A DNA stretch of 64,000 nt, from the NCBI GenBank assembly GCA_964471595.1, contig CAYYGN010000001.1, forward strand, positions 186,001 through 250,000, read 5' to 3'. The translations under genes and the position numbers were made by a program. How positions within the stretch are numbered: the stretch's first letter is position 1; every line of letters starts with the position of its first letter. Below the pieces are notes generated by a model. That model saw only the letters and a program-made list of their open reading frames with translations, did no database searches and was not told where the DNA came from. Shown here piece after piece: positions 8,886 through 18,468 of the stretch. This DNA comes from JAGNXB01 sp964471595. GTDB taxonomy: Bacteria; Bacteroidota; Bacteroidia; Chitinophagales; Saprospiraceae.

Positions 8886-10211
8886 ATGAAGCTCCCCTAC
8901 CCGATTCTGATCCTCGGTCTGACCGTCACCCTTTCCGGGTGTCTGGTGATTGAAAAACCGCATACCCGACTGGCGCCAGGTCCCTGGCGGGGGGTACTCC
9001 AGCTCGATCCGTCCCAATCCTCCCGGCTGGGTGGAAGTACGGACCAACTCAAGCGGGGAGGCATCACTTTTGAAGAAGTAACTGCCGGCGAACTTCCCTT
9101 CCTCTTTGATGTGGTATACATCGAGGAAGACTCCTTCCATATCCTTATCCACAACGGGGAGGAAGTGATAGAAGTAACAGACATTCGCTACGGTCTTGAC
9201 CGGGCGACGGCCAAGGACACGTTGGTCATTGACTTCCCTGTGATGGATTCCTATATCGAGGCGGTCACGGAAGGCGGTGTGATTCAGGGACACTGGATTG
9301 TCCGATACCGCGACAATTACCGGATCCCTTTTGTGGCGCGCCATGGCAAATCCGACCGCTTTACGCTACTTCGCAAGGCCCCGGCTACCGATCTCAGTGG
9401 GGAATGGGCTGCCGTTTTTTCCCCTGGTGAAGCGGACAGTTATCCCGCCATTGCCGAATTCCGTCAAGAAGGCAACCATCTGACAGGCACTTTTCGCACG
9501 GAAACCGGCGACTACCGGTTTTTGGAAGGCACTGTCCAGGCCGACAAGTTCTATTTGTCTTGTTTTGACGGCTCCCACGCTTATCTATTCGAAGGCAAAA
9601 TTCTGGAAAATGGCCGTTTGCAAGGGCTTTTCCGGTCGGGAAGCCACCATCTCGCCTATTGGGAAGCGCAAAGGGATCCGGCTGCGAGACTGGCTGACCC
9701 TGATACCCTGACCCGCAGCACGGTTGGTGACCAGCCCGTCACTTTCCGTTTCAAAGGGACGGACGGAAACTGGGTGAGCAATCATGACCCGGCCTTTGCA
9801 GGCCGACCGCTTGTGGTCCAGATCCTGGGCACCTGGTGTCCCAACTGTCTGGATGAATCCCGTTTTTTAGCCGAATACATCCGTTCCCATCCCGATGCGG
9901 GAATCGAAGTAATCGGCATTGCCTTCGAGCGGTACCGGGATGAGACAAAAGCCCTTGCCGCCCTGGCGCGGTATGAACAACGGCTGGACCTCCCATATCC
10001 GATCTTGCTGGGCGGTGTTTCCGACAAAAAAGAAGCGGTCACGCATGTCCCTTTTCTTGAACATATAAAGGCCTACCCGACAACGATCTTTCTCGATAAA
10101 TCGCACCGGATCGTCCGGATTCACACCGGATTTGACGGGCCGGCCACACGTACTCACGAGGCTTTCAAGCTCGATTTCCATAACTTTGTCCAACGGCTGG
10201 CACCCCGTTAA
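8886..10211 (+). CDS. Lipoprotein with C-terminal thioredoxin-like (TlpA-type) domain
   Basis: A 441-aa predicted lipoprotein. ATG 8886 gives a signal peptide with lipobox LSGC (Cys19). Residues about 20-280 are an unassigned beta-rich region (PGPWRGVLQLD, LSGEWAAVFSPG, GRLQGLFRSGSHHLAYWEAQRD). The C-terminal ~150 residues are a TlpA/ResA-like thioredoxin fold with active-site WCPNC (Cys318 and Cys321) and the YPTTIFLDKSHRIVRIHTGF segment containing the cis-Pro. It would act in the periplasm or at the membrane surface as a thiol-disulfide reductase; partners are unknown. The TIR/TPR/SDR gene starts 27 bp downstream and may share a transcript. Confidence 0.8.
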   Translation: MKLPYPILILGLTVTLSGCLVIEKPHTRLAPGPWRGVLQLDPSQSSRLGGSTDQLKRGGITFEEVTAGELPFLFDVVYIEEDSFHILIHNGEEVIEVTDIRYGLDRATAKDTLVIDFPVMDSYIEAVTEGGVIQGHWIVRYRDNYRIPFVARHGKSDRFTLLRKAPATDLSGEWAAVFSPGEADSYPAIAEFRQEGNHLTGTFRTETGDYRFLEGTVQADKFYLSCFDGSHAYLFEGKILENGRLQGLFRSGSHHLAYWEAQRDPAARLADPDTLTRSTVGDQPVTFRFKGTDGNWVSNHDPAFAGRPLVVQILGTWCPNCLDESRFLAEYIRSHPDAGIEVIGIAFERYRDETKALAALARYEQRLDLPYPILLGGVSDKKEAVTHVPFLEHIKAYPTTIFLDKSHRIVRIHTGFDGPATRTHEAFKLDFHNFVQRLAPR

Positions 10212-10238
10212 TTCAGTGTTCCGGCGGCAGTTTCAACC

Positions 10239-12638
10239 ATGAACAATCCCCATTTTCTCGTCCTGTTTCACCAGGTCAATTACCCGCTGGCCAGCGCTTT
10301 GAGCCGGGACCTGATGCATGCAGGTTTCACCTTCACTCTTGTTTGCGAAGAGGATCTCGGCGCGGAAGAGACTTTCGCCTCCCGGATCCAGGCCGACGCC
10401 CGACCATTGATCCTCATGGTCAGCGACAATTTCCTCAAATCAGCCGATTGCGTCCATCAGTTGCTGCCGGCTCTTCGGGAAAAAAGCCCCCTCTCGGTCC
10501 AGATCATCGTACTGTCGGAAGGGCAGGAAGCCGAGACAGGAACGACCTCTCCGACACGGCTTGATCGCATCGGCCAGATTCTTCATTACATCAATTTCTG
10601 GCAGGACCGGTATCTGAAATTGCGCAAGCGTCAGGCCGAGGAATCCATCCGCACCGAGGCCTTTGAGACCGAGTTGAAACGGACGCGACAAATCGCCTTC
10701 GATATCGGGAATCTCATTGAATATTTCCGTGAGCAGAGCGCCTACCCCTGGGATGCCTTTACGGCCAACCATTATGAACTGTTTTTTCGCAAAAGCGGCA
10801 ATATCAGTCTGCATGAGCCATTTCGCCAGGGAGCACCCTATATGGATGAGGACCGCGACGTCGAGGAGCGCCTCAGGGAAGAGATTCGTCAAGCTACCGA
10901 AAACAGCCGGCTCAAGGAGGACGACCCCGGCAGGGAGGAGGTCATGATCCGCACGATGTTGCGCGAGGGAGAGGATACAGCGGGTGCGGAAAGTCAGGAA
11001 GAAGGCGAACGGCCGGAAAAAAATCTGCTGTCCCGGCTCATTGCGTACAAGAACGGGTTGGTCGAGGAAGATGTCGTCCTTGACGATCGCACCATTGAGG
11101 ACACAGGAGACGATGACGACTGGGAAGAGGAGGAACCGGAGGAAGATGACCGCGAAAAACCGGCTCCCAAAGCCATCGTTCCCCTGCCTGCCCGTGAGGC
11201 GGGACAACTCCGCAAACAGGTAGCAGCCCACCCGGATAACATCGGTCTCCGTCTTGAACTGGCGGCCTTGTTGTCACCGGACGAGGCCAATTTTCAGGAG
11301 ACAACACAACTCCTGGAGGAGGTTTTACGCCTTGACGCCCGCAATCCGCGCGCTTTTTATCTGCTCGGTCAATTGTCGGAACAGTACAGGGAGCACAAAC
11401 TGGCGCAGCGGTACTATGAGAAATCGCTGGAATCGGATCCCCAAATGGGCCAGGCCCACCTGGCATTGGGACTGTTGCTTGCCCAGGATCCCGGCCAAAC
11501 GGAAAATGCTTTGGACCATTTGGCAGCATCCGGAAAACTGATGCCGGATCTGCCTGAAGTCTGGATCGCTTATGCCCGGGTTCTTTCGCGTGCCGGACGC
11601 ACCAAAAAGGCGATAAAGGCATGGAAAAAAGCCTTCAAGCTGGATCCGGACAATGAAGAGATCGGCCGCAAGCTGGCAGAACTCTATTTCCAGAAGGGCG
11701 ACCGCATCAAGGCCCTGAAGTACCACCGGGAATCGGGAAAGGAAAAACCGGATGCCCCAGTGACGATCCCCGGGAAGGTCCCTCCAACCACCAAGGAGAA
11801 GCCAACCTCGGCCGCCGGCGGAACGACCGAAACCGTTCGACCGGCCAGGGTACTTACCGTTTTGATCACGGGCGCCACATCCGGCATCGGGAGGGCCACT
11901 GCCCGACTCCTGGCCGCCCACGGACACCGGCTCATCCTCACCGGTCGGAGGGAAGACAGGCTGACATCCCTGCAGGCCGAGCTGGAAGCCCGGCATCATG
12001 CCTCTCTCTTTATCCTGTCGTTCGACATCCGTCAAGAGGCAGTGACCCGTCAACTCATACGGGCTCTTCCCCCCGAATGGGCCGACATCGATGTCCTGAT
12101 CAACAACGCCGGTCTGGCCAAGGGACTTTCACCCATCCATGAAGGACGCATCCAGGATTGGGACACGATGGTTGATACCAACATCAAAGGGCTGCTGTAC
12201 ATCACCAGGGCCGTTAGTCCCGGTATGGTGGCCCGTCGTAAGGGTCAGATCATCAACATCTGCTCTACGGCCGGCAAAGAGGTCTATCCCAACGGGAATG
12301 TCTATTGTGCCACCAAATTTGCCGTGGATGCCCTTACCCGTGGCATGCGCCAGGATCTGGTCGGTTACGGTATCCGCGTGGGGCAGATAAGTCCCGGACA
12401 TGTGGAGGAGACGGAATTTGCCCTCAACCGGTTTGATGGCGATGCCGAAAAGGCCAGGATTTACCAGGACTTCAACCCTCTGCGGGCAGAGGATGTCGCC
12501 GCAGCCATCCTGTATATGCTCAATCAGCCCCCACATGTCAACATTCAGGATATTTTGATGACGGGTACGCAGCAGGCAGGGTCCTCGCTGATTGAGCGGA
12601 GTGGCCGGATCTACGACCCTGAAATGCCCGGTGAATAA
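10239..12638 (+). CDS. TIR-like - TPR - short-chain dehydrogenase fusion protein
   Basis: A 799-aa protein with three regions. Residues 1 to ~125 look like a TIR domain: HFLVLFHQVNYPLASALSRD, then PLILMVSDNFLKSADCVHQL, which aligns with the TIR alpha-C segment (S..y..S.wC..EL). The position of the NADase catalytic Glu is Gln74. Residues ~130-310 are a charged, acidic linker (runs such as EDTGDDDDWEEEEPEEDD). Residues ~320-500 contain TPR-like units (PRAFYLLGQLSEQYREHKLAQRYYEKSLE, LGLLLAQDPGQTENAL, IKAWKKAFKLDPDNEEIGRKL). Residues ~540-799 are a complete classical SDR: TGATSGIG cofactor motif, NNAG, and catalytic Ser676, Tyr689 and Lys693, resembling YdfG-type 3-hydroxy acid dehydrogenases. 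There is no signal peptide, so it is cytoplasmic. The SDR part should be active; the TIR part probably is not an NADase. Its combined role is unknown. Confidence 0.75.
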   Translation: MNNPHFLVLFHQVNYPLASALSRDLMHAGFTFTLVCEEDLGAEETFASRIQADARPLILMVSDNFLKSADCVHQLLPALREKSPLSVQIIVLSEGQEAETGTTSPTRLDRIGQILHYINFWQDRYLKLRKRQAEESIRTEAFETELKRTRQIAFDIGNLIEYFREQSAYPWDAFTANHYELFFRKSGNISLHEPFRQGAPYMDEDRDVEERLREEIRQATENSRLKEDDPGREEVMIRTMLREGEDTAGAESQEEGERPEKNLLSRLIAYKNGLVEEDVVLDDRTIEDTGDDDDWEEEEPEEDDREKPAPKAIVPLPAREAGQLRKQVAAHPDNIGLRLELAALLSPDEANFQETTQLLEEVLRLDARNPRAFYLLGQLSEQYREHKLAQRYYEKSLESDPQMGQAHLALGLLLAQDPGQTENALDHLAASGKLMPDLPEVWIAYARVLSRAGRTKKAIKAWKKAFKLDPDNEEIGRKLAELYFQKGDRIKALKYHRESGKEKPDAPVTIPGKVPPTTKEKPTSAAGGTTETVRPARVLTVLITGATSGIGRATARLLAAHGHRLILTGRREDRLTSLQAELEARHHASLFILSFDIRQEAVTRQLIRALPPEWADIDVLINNAGLAKGLSPIHEGRIQDWDTMVDTNIKGLLYITRAVSPGMVARRKGQIINICSTAGKEVYPNGNVYCATKFAVDALTRGMRQDLVGYGIRVGQISPGHVEETEFALNRFDGDAEKARIYQDFNPLRAEDVAAAILYMLNQPPHVNIQDILMTGTQQAGSSLIERSGRIYDPEMPGE

Positions 12639-12774
12639 TCCCTGACGCCGACAGGGTGGGATGGCCGGAAATCAGCCTGCCATTCATTCCCCACATGTGC
12701 ATTTCGTTCCTGCCGGGGAATCAGGCGGGCACCCTAACTTTAGGGCACAGGTCATTCGCCTGCACCCTACCGCC

Positions 12775-15700
12775 ATGCGTATTTCCCTCTTGCTGTTGGC
12801 CATTGCGGCCCTCGCCGGCGGATTTTCCTGTGCCAGGAAAACCGTCCAGGTATCCGATCCCGAGGCTTTTCAGGCCTATCTGGCCGGATATACCGGATCG
12901 GTGGTCTCCAGGACCAGTCCGGTCGTCATCACCTTCACGGCCCCTTACGGACAGGACCTGCAGGACAAGAAGCCTTCCTCTTCACTGCTCCGTTTGACGC
13001 CGGACGCAAAAGGCTCCTTGCGATGGAGTGACGCTTACACGCTTCGTTTTGATCCGGACGAGCCTCTCAAAGAGGGCACCGAATACCTGGGGACCCTGGA
13101 TCTGGGGGGTGTGGTGGACGGGCTGCCGGATTCCCTGAAGGCATTCACCTTCCGGTTCAGGACCAGGGAGCAGTACATGCGGATGACCTTGCAGGATCTG
13201 ACGATCCCGGAAGAAAGCCAGCCGGACGCCTTTGCCCTGACCGGCGTATTGTACACCCATGATTACGCCGATGCCGCGCTGGTGGAGAAGTGTCTGAAGC
13301 CTGATGACTTTCTTCGCAAATCGGAGATTTCATGGACCCATGACGAGCAGGGTATGACGCATACCTTCCGGCTGTATCCTTTGCGCGCCGGAAAGGAGGA
13401 CTTGTCTGTCCACTTGGCGTGGGACGGCGCGCCTCTGGGTCTGTCCCGGAAGGGTCGGGAGTCGGTCCTTCTGCCCTCTTCCACAAAGTTCAGGGTCATG
13501 AAAGCCACGGCCGGTCAAGGTACACAGTCAGAGGTACGGCTGAGTTTTTCGCAATTGCTGGACAAGCAACAGGACCTTACAGGGATGATCTATCTGACCA
13601 CCCAACCGGACCAGAATCCCAGATTCCTGATCGAAGGCAACCAGGTAATCTGCTATTTCTCCTCCCGGCTGGAAGGTCCGCAAACACTGATGGTCAGAAA
13701 CCAGGTGCGGAGTTATTCGGGCCAATTGCTCGACCAGCCTTTCACGCAAGAGCTGGATTTTACCCAGACTGCACCAGGGGTCAGACTGGTAGGTAGCGGC
13801 AATATACTGCCCAACAGCGGGCAATTGTATTTCCCCTTTGAAGCCGTCAACCTGAATGCCGTGGACGTCGAGGTGTTTCGCATCCACCACAAGAACATGC
13901 TTCAATTCCTTCAGGTCAATCCATTGGAAGGCGATTACGAACTGGAACGTGTGGGTGAAATTGTTTGGGAAGGCAAGGTGGACCTTACCGCCCTGAACCC
14001 GGAGCGCAATCAGCATGAATATGTCAGGTACGCCCTGGATCTTGCCCGGCTCATCGAACCGGATCCCCGGTCCCTTTACCAGATTCGGATAGGCTTCTGG
14101 AAGGAATACAGCAGCTATGCCTGCGGGGAGGAAACGGTAGAAGATGCCCCGGCCGAAGGTGTGTCCCCGGAAGAGGAGGACGAGTACGAAGATTATGAAC
14201 CTTATGGCGGAGAGTCCCGTAATCTGATGCATTTCTATTACGGTCGCAGGGGGTGGCATCGCGATTACAAGTGGGATGACCGGGAAAACCCCTGCAAGGA
14301 GGAATACTACCATTCGGAGCGATTTGTCAACCGCAACATCCTCGCTTCCAACCTCGGTATCACGGCCAAGTGGTCCGAAGGCGGGGACCTGCTCGTTGCG
14401 GCCACGGATCTGCGTACATCGGCTCCCCTGTCCGGCGCAGAAGTCATCTTGTACAACTATCAAATGCAGCCTCTCCACAAGGGGATGACCGACGGCGAGG
14501 GCCTCTTGCTCGCCCAACATGTAAGGAAAGCCGAGTTTGCCGTTGTGAACAAGGGTCCGGAATCCGGCTACCTGGTTCTCCGGGAGCACCAGTCTCTGTC
14601 CACATCGGATTTTCCAACGGAAGGCACTGCCGTTCAGCAAGGATTGCGGGGCTGGGCATATGCGGAGCGAGGGGTTTGGCGTCCCGGGGATTCCATCCAT
14701 CTTCATTTCATTTTGGCCGATCCCGAAAGGCGTTTGCCGGCTCGTTATCCGGTTACCATGGAATTGTCCGATCCCAGGGGCAGACAGATCCTGCGATTGG
14801 TCAACGGGTCACCGGTCGGCCCGGTGTACGCTTTTCCGCTGGCTGTGGATGATGAAGCACCTACCGGGGTCTGGCATGCCCGTTTTCTGGCCGGAAGTGC
14901 TGTCTTTCATCATTATCTGAGGGTGGAGACCATCAAGCCCAACCGGTACAAACTCCAATTGGATCTGGGCAAATCGCGGCTGGGGCAGCAAACCGGACCC
15001 GTCAGCGGAACGCTTCGGGCGGCCTGGCTACACGGAGCTCCGGCCGCCGGGCAGGAGGCCAAGATCGATGTGCGGGCAGTTTCGGTGCCCACCAGGTTCA
15101 AGGGTTATGAATCTTTCCGGTTTGATCATCCCGACAGGGAGAAGGTGGATCAAGCCATGGCCTGGCACAAAGACCGCACCGCTCAGGATGGTACAGTGCG
15201 TCTTGAAGAAAAAACCCTGTTGGGATCCCTCCAACCTCCCGGGATGATGCGGGTTGACTTCACCTTCAGGGTCGGTGAACCGGGTGGAGGATTCAGCCAG
15301 GACTTCTTGTCCCTTCCTTATGATCCCTATACCCATTATGCGGGAGTCCGATTGCCGGTCAATGCCGAAGGAAGCCCGGCTTTCGACCGGGAGGACAAGG
15401 TCACGCTCCGGTTTGTTTCGCTCACTCCGGACGGCAAGGCAGCGCCGGGGAGGAAATTGGAAGTTCGTCTGATCCGAAAAGAGTGGCAATGGTGGTGGGA
15501 ACGGTACCGTGACAACCGGACGGTGGCGCAACATGCCGAAATCGGGGAACCCCTCCAAACCCGCACCCTCACCACCGACCAAAAAGGAGAGGCGCAATGG
15601 AGCCTCGCCTTCGGTGAATATGACCGTTATCTGGTGGAAGTATGCGATCCCGCCTCCGGGCATTGCAGTGGCGAAGACATTTACATATGGAACCGTTCCG

Positions 15701-18402
15701 ATCCGGGACGCAGCAGGGAATTGCGCTATCTCGACCTCAAAGCCGACAAAGAGGTGGCCCGTCCCGGTGAAGAAGTCCGCCTTTCCCTGCCACCGGGTGA
15801 AGGCGGCCATGCCCTTGTCACATTGGAAAGCGGAACACGCATTTTGGAAGCGCGGATGATCCCTCTGGAAGCTGCCCCCAAAACCCACAACATCCGCATC
15901 ACGCCCGACATGGTGCCCAACATCTATGTGCATATGTCCTTGCTGCAACCCCACAACCGGGGGAATGATCTGCCCGTCCGGCTATACGGTATTTTGCCCG
16001 TGCGCGTCGAAGACCCTGCCACCATCCTGGAGCCCCAGGTACAGGCCCCGTCGGAAATGAGGCCCGACAAGACCTATGCCCTGCAAGTGAGCGAGAAAAA
16101 AGGCAGGGCCATGACCTATACCATCGCACTGGTGGATGAGGGTCTGCTTGATCTCACCCGTTTCAAAACCCCGGATCCGCACAAAAATCTTTTCAGCAAG
16201 CAGGCTTCGGGCGTGAAGACCTGGGACCTCTTTGACCAGGTCCTGGGGGGATACAGCGGTGAGTTGAAGCGTATTGTGGCTATCGGCGGGGACAGCAGCG
16301 CCCCCAAACCCGACGGCAATCCCAAAGCCAGTCGCTTCAAACCTGCCGTTGTTCACCTCGGGCCTTTCCGGCTGGCGGCCGGCAAAACGGCCAGGCATGA
16401 AATCGCCATTCCGGCCTATGTTGGCAGTGTACGGTTGATGTTGGTCGCGGCAGGAGATCTGGCCTACGGAAGTACGGAGAAGACCATTCCCGTACGAAAA
16501 CCCCTGATGGCGGCGGCTACGCTACCCCGTCAACTGGGCCTGGGGGAATCGTTTGACCTCGCTGTCACGCTTTTCGCCATGGATCCCAAAGTCAAAGAGG
16601 CCACCGTGCATGTGAAGGAGACCTCCGGGCTGTTTCGATTTTCCGATCCCTCCGGCCGGCAGGTGGTCCGGTTTGGCGGGACCGGAGAAAAAACCCTTCA
16701 TTTCCCGCTGGTAACCGGCGAAAAAAGCGGTGTGGCCCGCGTGGAAATCGAAGTGGAAGGCGGAGGAGAAATGACGAAGCAAAAGGTGGAGATTGCCGTT
16801 CGAAATCCGAATCCCCGGCAGACCGTGACCCATGAAAAAATGCTGCAACCCGGCGAAGCGCACACCTTCCAGGAATCACTTCCCGGGACACCCGGGACCA
16901 ACGAAGCCGTCCTTCATTTGATGACACTGCCTCCCATGCAGTTGGGCAACCGGCTCAATTTCCTGATGAATTATCCGTTCGGCTGTCTGGAACAAACCAC
17001 GTCGGCCGCCTTTCCCCTTGTTTTCCTTCCGGAGGTCATGGAATTGCCCGAACCGGCAGTCCGCGACATGCGCGACCGGATCAACCGGGCCATCCGTCGA
17101 ATCCTCAGCATGAAAGATGCCAACGGCCGATTGATGTATTGGCCTGAGGGCAACTATACGCATCCCTGGTCGGAGGTCAATGCCGTTTTGTTCCTGGCCC
17201 TGGCCAAAGAGGCCGGTTATCAGGTCCCTGAAGGGGCATGGCAGAGCGTGTTGGAGCAACAGAAACGGCTGGCCCACAGTTGGGATCCCTCCACGCTGTC
17301 CGCCGCGGAGCATGCAACCGGTACACCATCGGTACAGGCTTACCGGCTCTATACCCTTGCTGTAGCCGGCTCTCTGCCATTGGGGGCCCTCAACCGTCTG
17401 CGGGAAAGGCCTGACCTCAATACCATGGACCGCTGGCTGGTAGCGGGAGCCTATGCGCGGGCAGGAAAGTCCGATATCGCACGATCGGTTCGCAGCACCC
17501 TCGGACGTGAAATACCGGCCTACCGGGACCGGTTTTTCAGTTTTGGCTCTGATATCAGGGATCTTGGCCTGATCACGATGGCGCTCCTGGACGGAGGCGA
17601 TCCGCAGGGGGCCTTTCAGGTCCTCCGCAAAATGGCGGCGGCATTGAATACCGGAGCCTGGTACTCCACGCACTCCATATCCACTGCTTTATGGGCCTAT
17701 GCGGCGTATGCCGGCCGGCACGGTAAAGTCAGTGCCTTGAATGCCGTCCTGGAAACGGAAAAGGAAGGCCGTCGTCAACTGGGGAGCGCCCGGCCGCTGT
17801 TCCAGCAGAAGCTGGCGCCCGGTGAGGTGGATCAAAAACCGGTTCGGGTGCAAAACACCGGTCAGGGTCCGCTGTATGTCCAGTTGGCACTGAGCGGGCG
17901 TCCTCCAGCCGGACAGGAGACAGCCCGGAGTCGCGGGATGGATCTCGTCATCCGGTATCAGGATATGGAAGGCCGCCCGCTGGATATCCGGCGGCTACCG
18001 GTAGGGACGGATTTCATGGCTGTGGCTTCCGTACTGCATACCGGAGCTACCGACCAACCTGTCCAGGAAGTCGCTCTCAGTCAGATCATACCGGCCGGAT
18101 GGGAAATAAGGAATACGCGGATGGAGGCCGAATCCACGGTCAAAATCCCTCCTATGTCCTTCAAATACAGGGACATTCGGGATGACCGCGCCCATTCCTT
18201 CTTCGATCTCCGCAAAGTCAGGGACAACCAGGGACGGACACTGGCTCAGCTCTACTATATCGGATTGACGGCATCTTATCCGGGTCGGTACTATCTACCG
18301 GCCCAACATGCCGAGGCCATGTACGATCCTGACTTCTCGGCTACGGTGCCCGGTCAATGGGTCGAAGTGTACGACCCCTCGAGGGAGCGCGAAAACCAAT
18401 AG
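12775..18402 (+). CDS. Bacterial alpha-2-macroglobulin family lipoprotein with thioester
   Basis: A 1875-aa protein. ATG 12775 is preferred over an earlier in-frame ATG because it starts a signal peptide ending FSC (Cys19), a relaxed lipobox suggesting membrane anchoring. Macroglobulin-type beta-sandwich domains precede the central part (GLRGWAYAERGVWRPGDSIHLHF is typical of bacterial MG domains; GLLDLTRFKTPDP and YVGSVRLMLVAAGD are typical of the region before the thioester). The thioester motif PFGCLEQTTS is intact, with Cys1404 and Gln1407, followed by the alpha-helical thioester domain and a C-terminal receptor-binding-like domain. Members of this family trap proteases in the periplasm by covalent bonding. 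They often sit beside pbpC, which is not in this window; lon follows instead, probably by chance. Confidence 0.9.
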   Translation: MRISLLLLAIAALAGGFSCARKTVQVSDPEAFQAYLAGYTGSVVSRTSPVVITFTAPYGQDLQDKKPSSSLLRLTPDAKGSLRWSDAYTLRFDPDEPLKEGTEYLGTLDLGGVVDGLPDSLKAFTFRFRTREQYMRMTLQDLTIPEESQPDAFALTGVLYTHDYADAALVEKCLKPDDFLRKSEISWTHDEQGMTHTFRLYPLRAGKEDLSVHLAWDGAPLGLSRKGRESVLLPSSTKFRVMKATAGQGTQSEVRLSFSQLLDKQQDLTGMIYLTTQPDQNPRFLIEGNQVICYFSSRLEGPQTLMVRNQVRSYSGQLLDQPFTQELDFTQTAPGVRLVGSGNILPNSGQLYFPFEAVNLNAVDVEVFRIHHKNMLQFLQVNPLEGDYELERVGEIVWEGKVDLTALNPERNQHEYVRYALDLARLIEPDPRSLYQIRIGFWKEYSSYACGEETVEDAPAEGVSPEEEDEYEDYEPYGGESRNLMHFYYGRRGWHRDYKWDDRENPCKEEYYHSERFVNRNILASNLGITAKWSEGGDLLVAATDLRTSAPLSGAEVILYNYQMQPLHKGMTDGEGLLLAQHVRKAEFAVVNKGPESGYLVLREHQSLSTSDFPTEGTAVQQGLRGWAYAERGVWRPGDSIHLHFILADPERRLPARYPVTMELSDPRGRQILRLVNGSPVGPVYAFPLAVDDEAPTGVWHARFLAGSAVFHHYLRVETIKPNRYKLQLDLGKSRLGQQTGPVSGTLRAAWLHGAPAAGQEAKIDVRAVSVPTRFKGYESFRFDHPDREKVDQAMAWHKDRTAQDGTVRLEEKTLLGSLQPPGMMRVDFTFRVGEPGGGFSQDFLSLPYDPYTHYAGVRLPVNAEGSPAFDREDKVTLRFVSLTPDGKAAPGRKLEVRLIRKEWQWWWERYRDNRTVAQHAEIGEPLQTRTLTTDQKGEAQWSLAFGEYDRYLVEVCDPASGHCSGEDIYIWNRSDPGRSRELRYLDLKADKEVARPGEEVRLSLPPGEGGHALVTLESGTRILEARMIPLEAAPKTHNIRITPDMVPNIYVHMSLLQPHNRGNDLPVRLYGILPVRVEDPATILEPQVQAPSEMRPDKTYALQVSEKKGRAMTYTIALVDEGLLDLTRFKTPDPHKNLFSKQASGVKTWDLFDQVLGGYSGELKRIVAIGGDSSAPKPDGNPKASRFKPAVVHLGPFRLAAGKTARHEIAIPAYVGSVRLMLVAAGDLAYGSTEKTIPVRKPLMAAATLPRQLGLGESFDLAVTLFAMDPKVKEATVHVKETSGLFRFSDPSGRQVVRFGGTGEKTLHFPLVTGEKSGVARVEIEVEGGGEMTKQKVEIAVRNPNPRQTVTHEKMLQPGEAHTFQESLPGTPGTNEAVLHLMTLPPMQLGNRLNFLMNYPFGCLEQTTSAAFPLVFLPEVMELPEPAVRDMRDRINRAIRRILSMKDANGRLMYWPEGNYTHPWSEVNAVLFLALAKEAGYQVPEGAWQSVLEQQKRLAHSWDPSTLSAAEHATGTPSVQAYRLYTLAVAGSLPLGALNRLRERPDLNTMDRWLVAGAYARAGKSDIARSVRSTLGREIPAYRDRFFSFGSDIRDLGLITMALLDGGDPQGAFQVLRKMAAALNTGAWYSTHSISTALWAYAAYAGRHGKVSALNAVLETEKEGRRQLGSARPLFQQKLAPGEVDQKPVRVQNTGQGPLYVQLALSGRPPAGQETARSRGMDLVIRYQDMEGRPLDIRRLPVGTDFMAVASVLHTGATDQPVQEVALSQIIPAGWEIRNTRMEAESTVKIPPMSFKYRDIRDDRAHSFFDLRKVRDNQGRTLAQLYYIGLTASYPGRYYLPAQHAEAMYDPDFSATVPGQWVEVYDPSRERENQ

Positions 18403-18468
18403 CCTCCCTGGCTGTTGGAAGGAGATTGCGGCGTACCGCTCCTCAGCGCCGGTTCATGTTGTCCCGCC

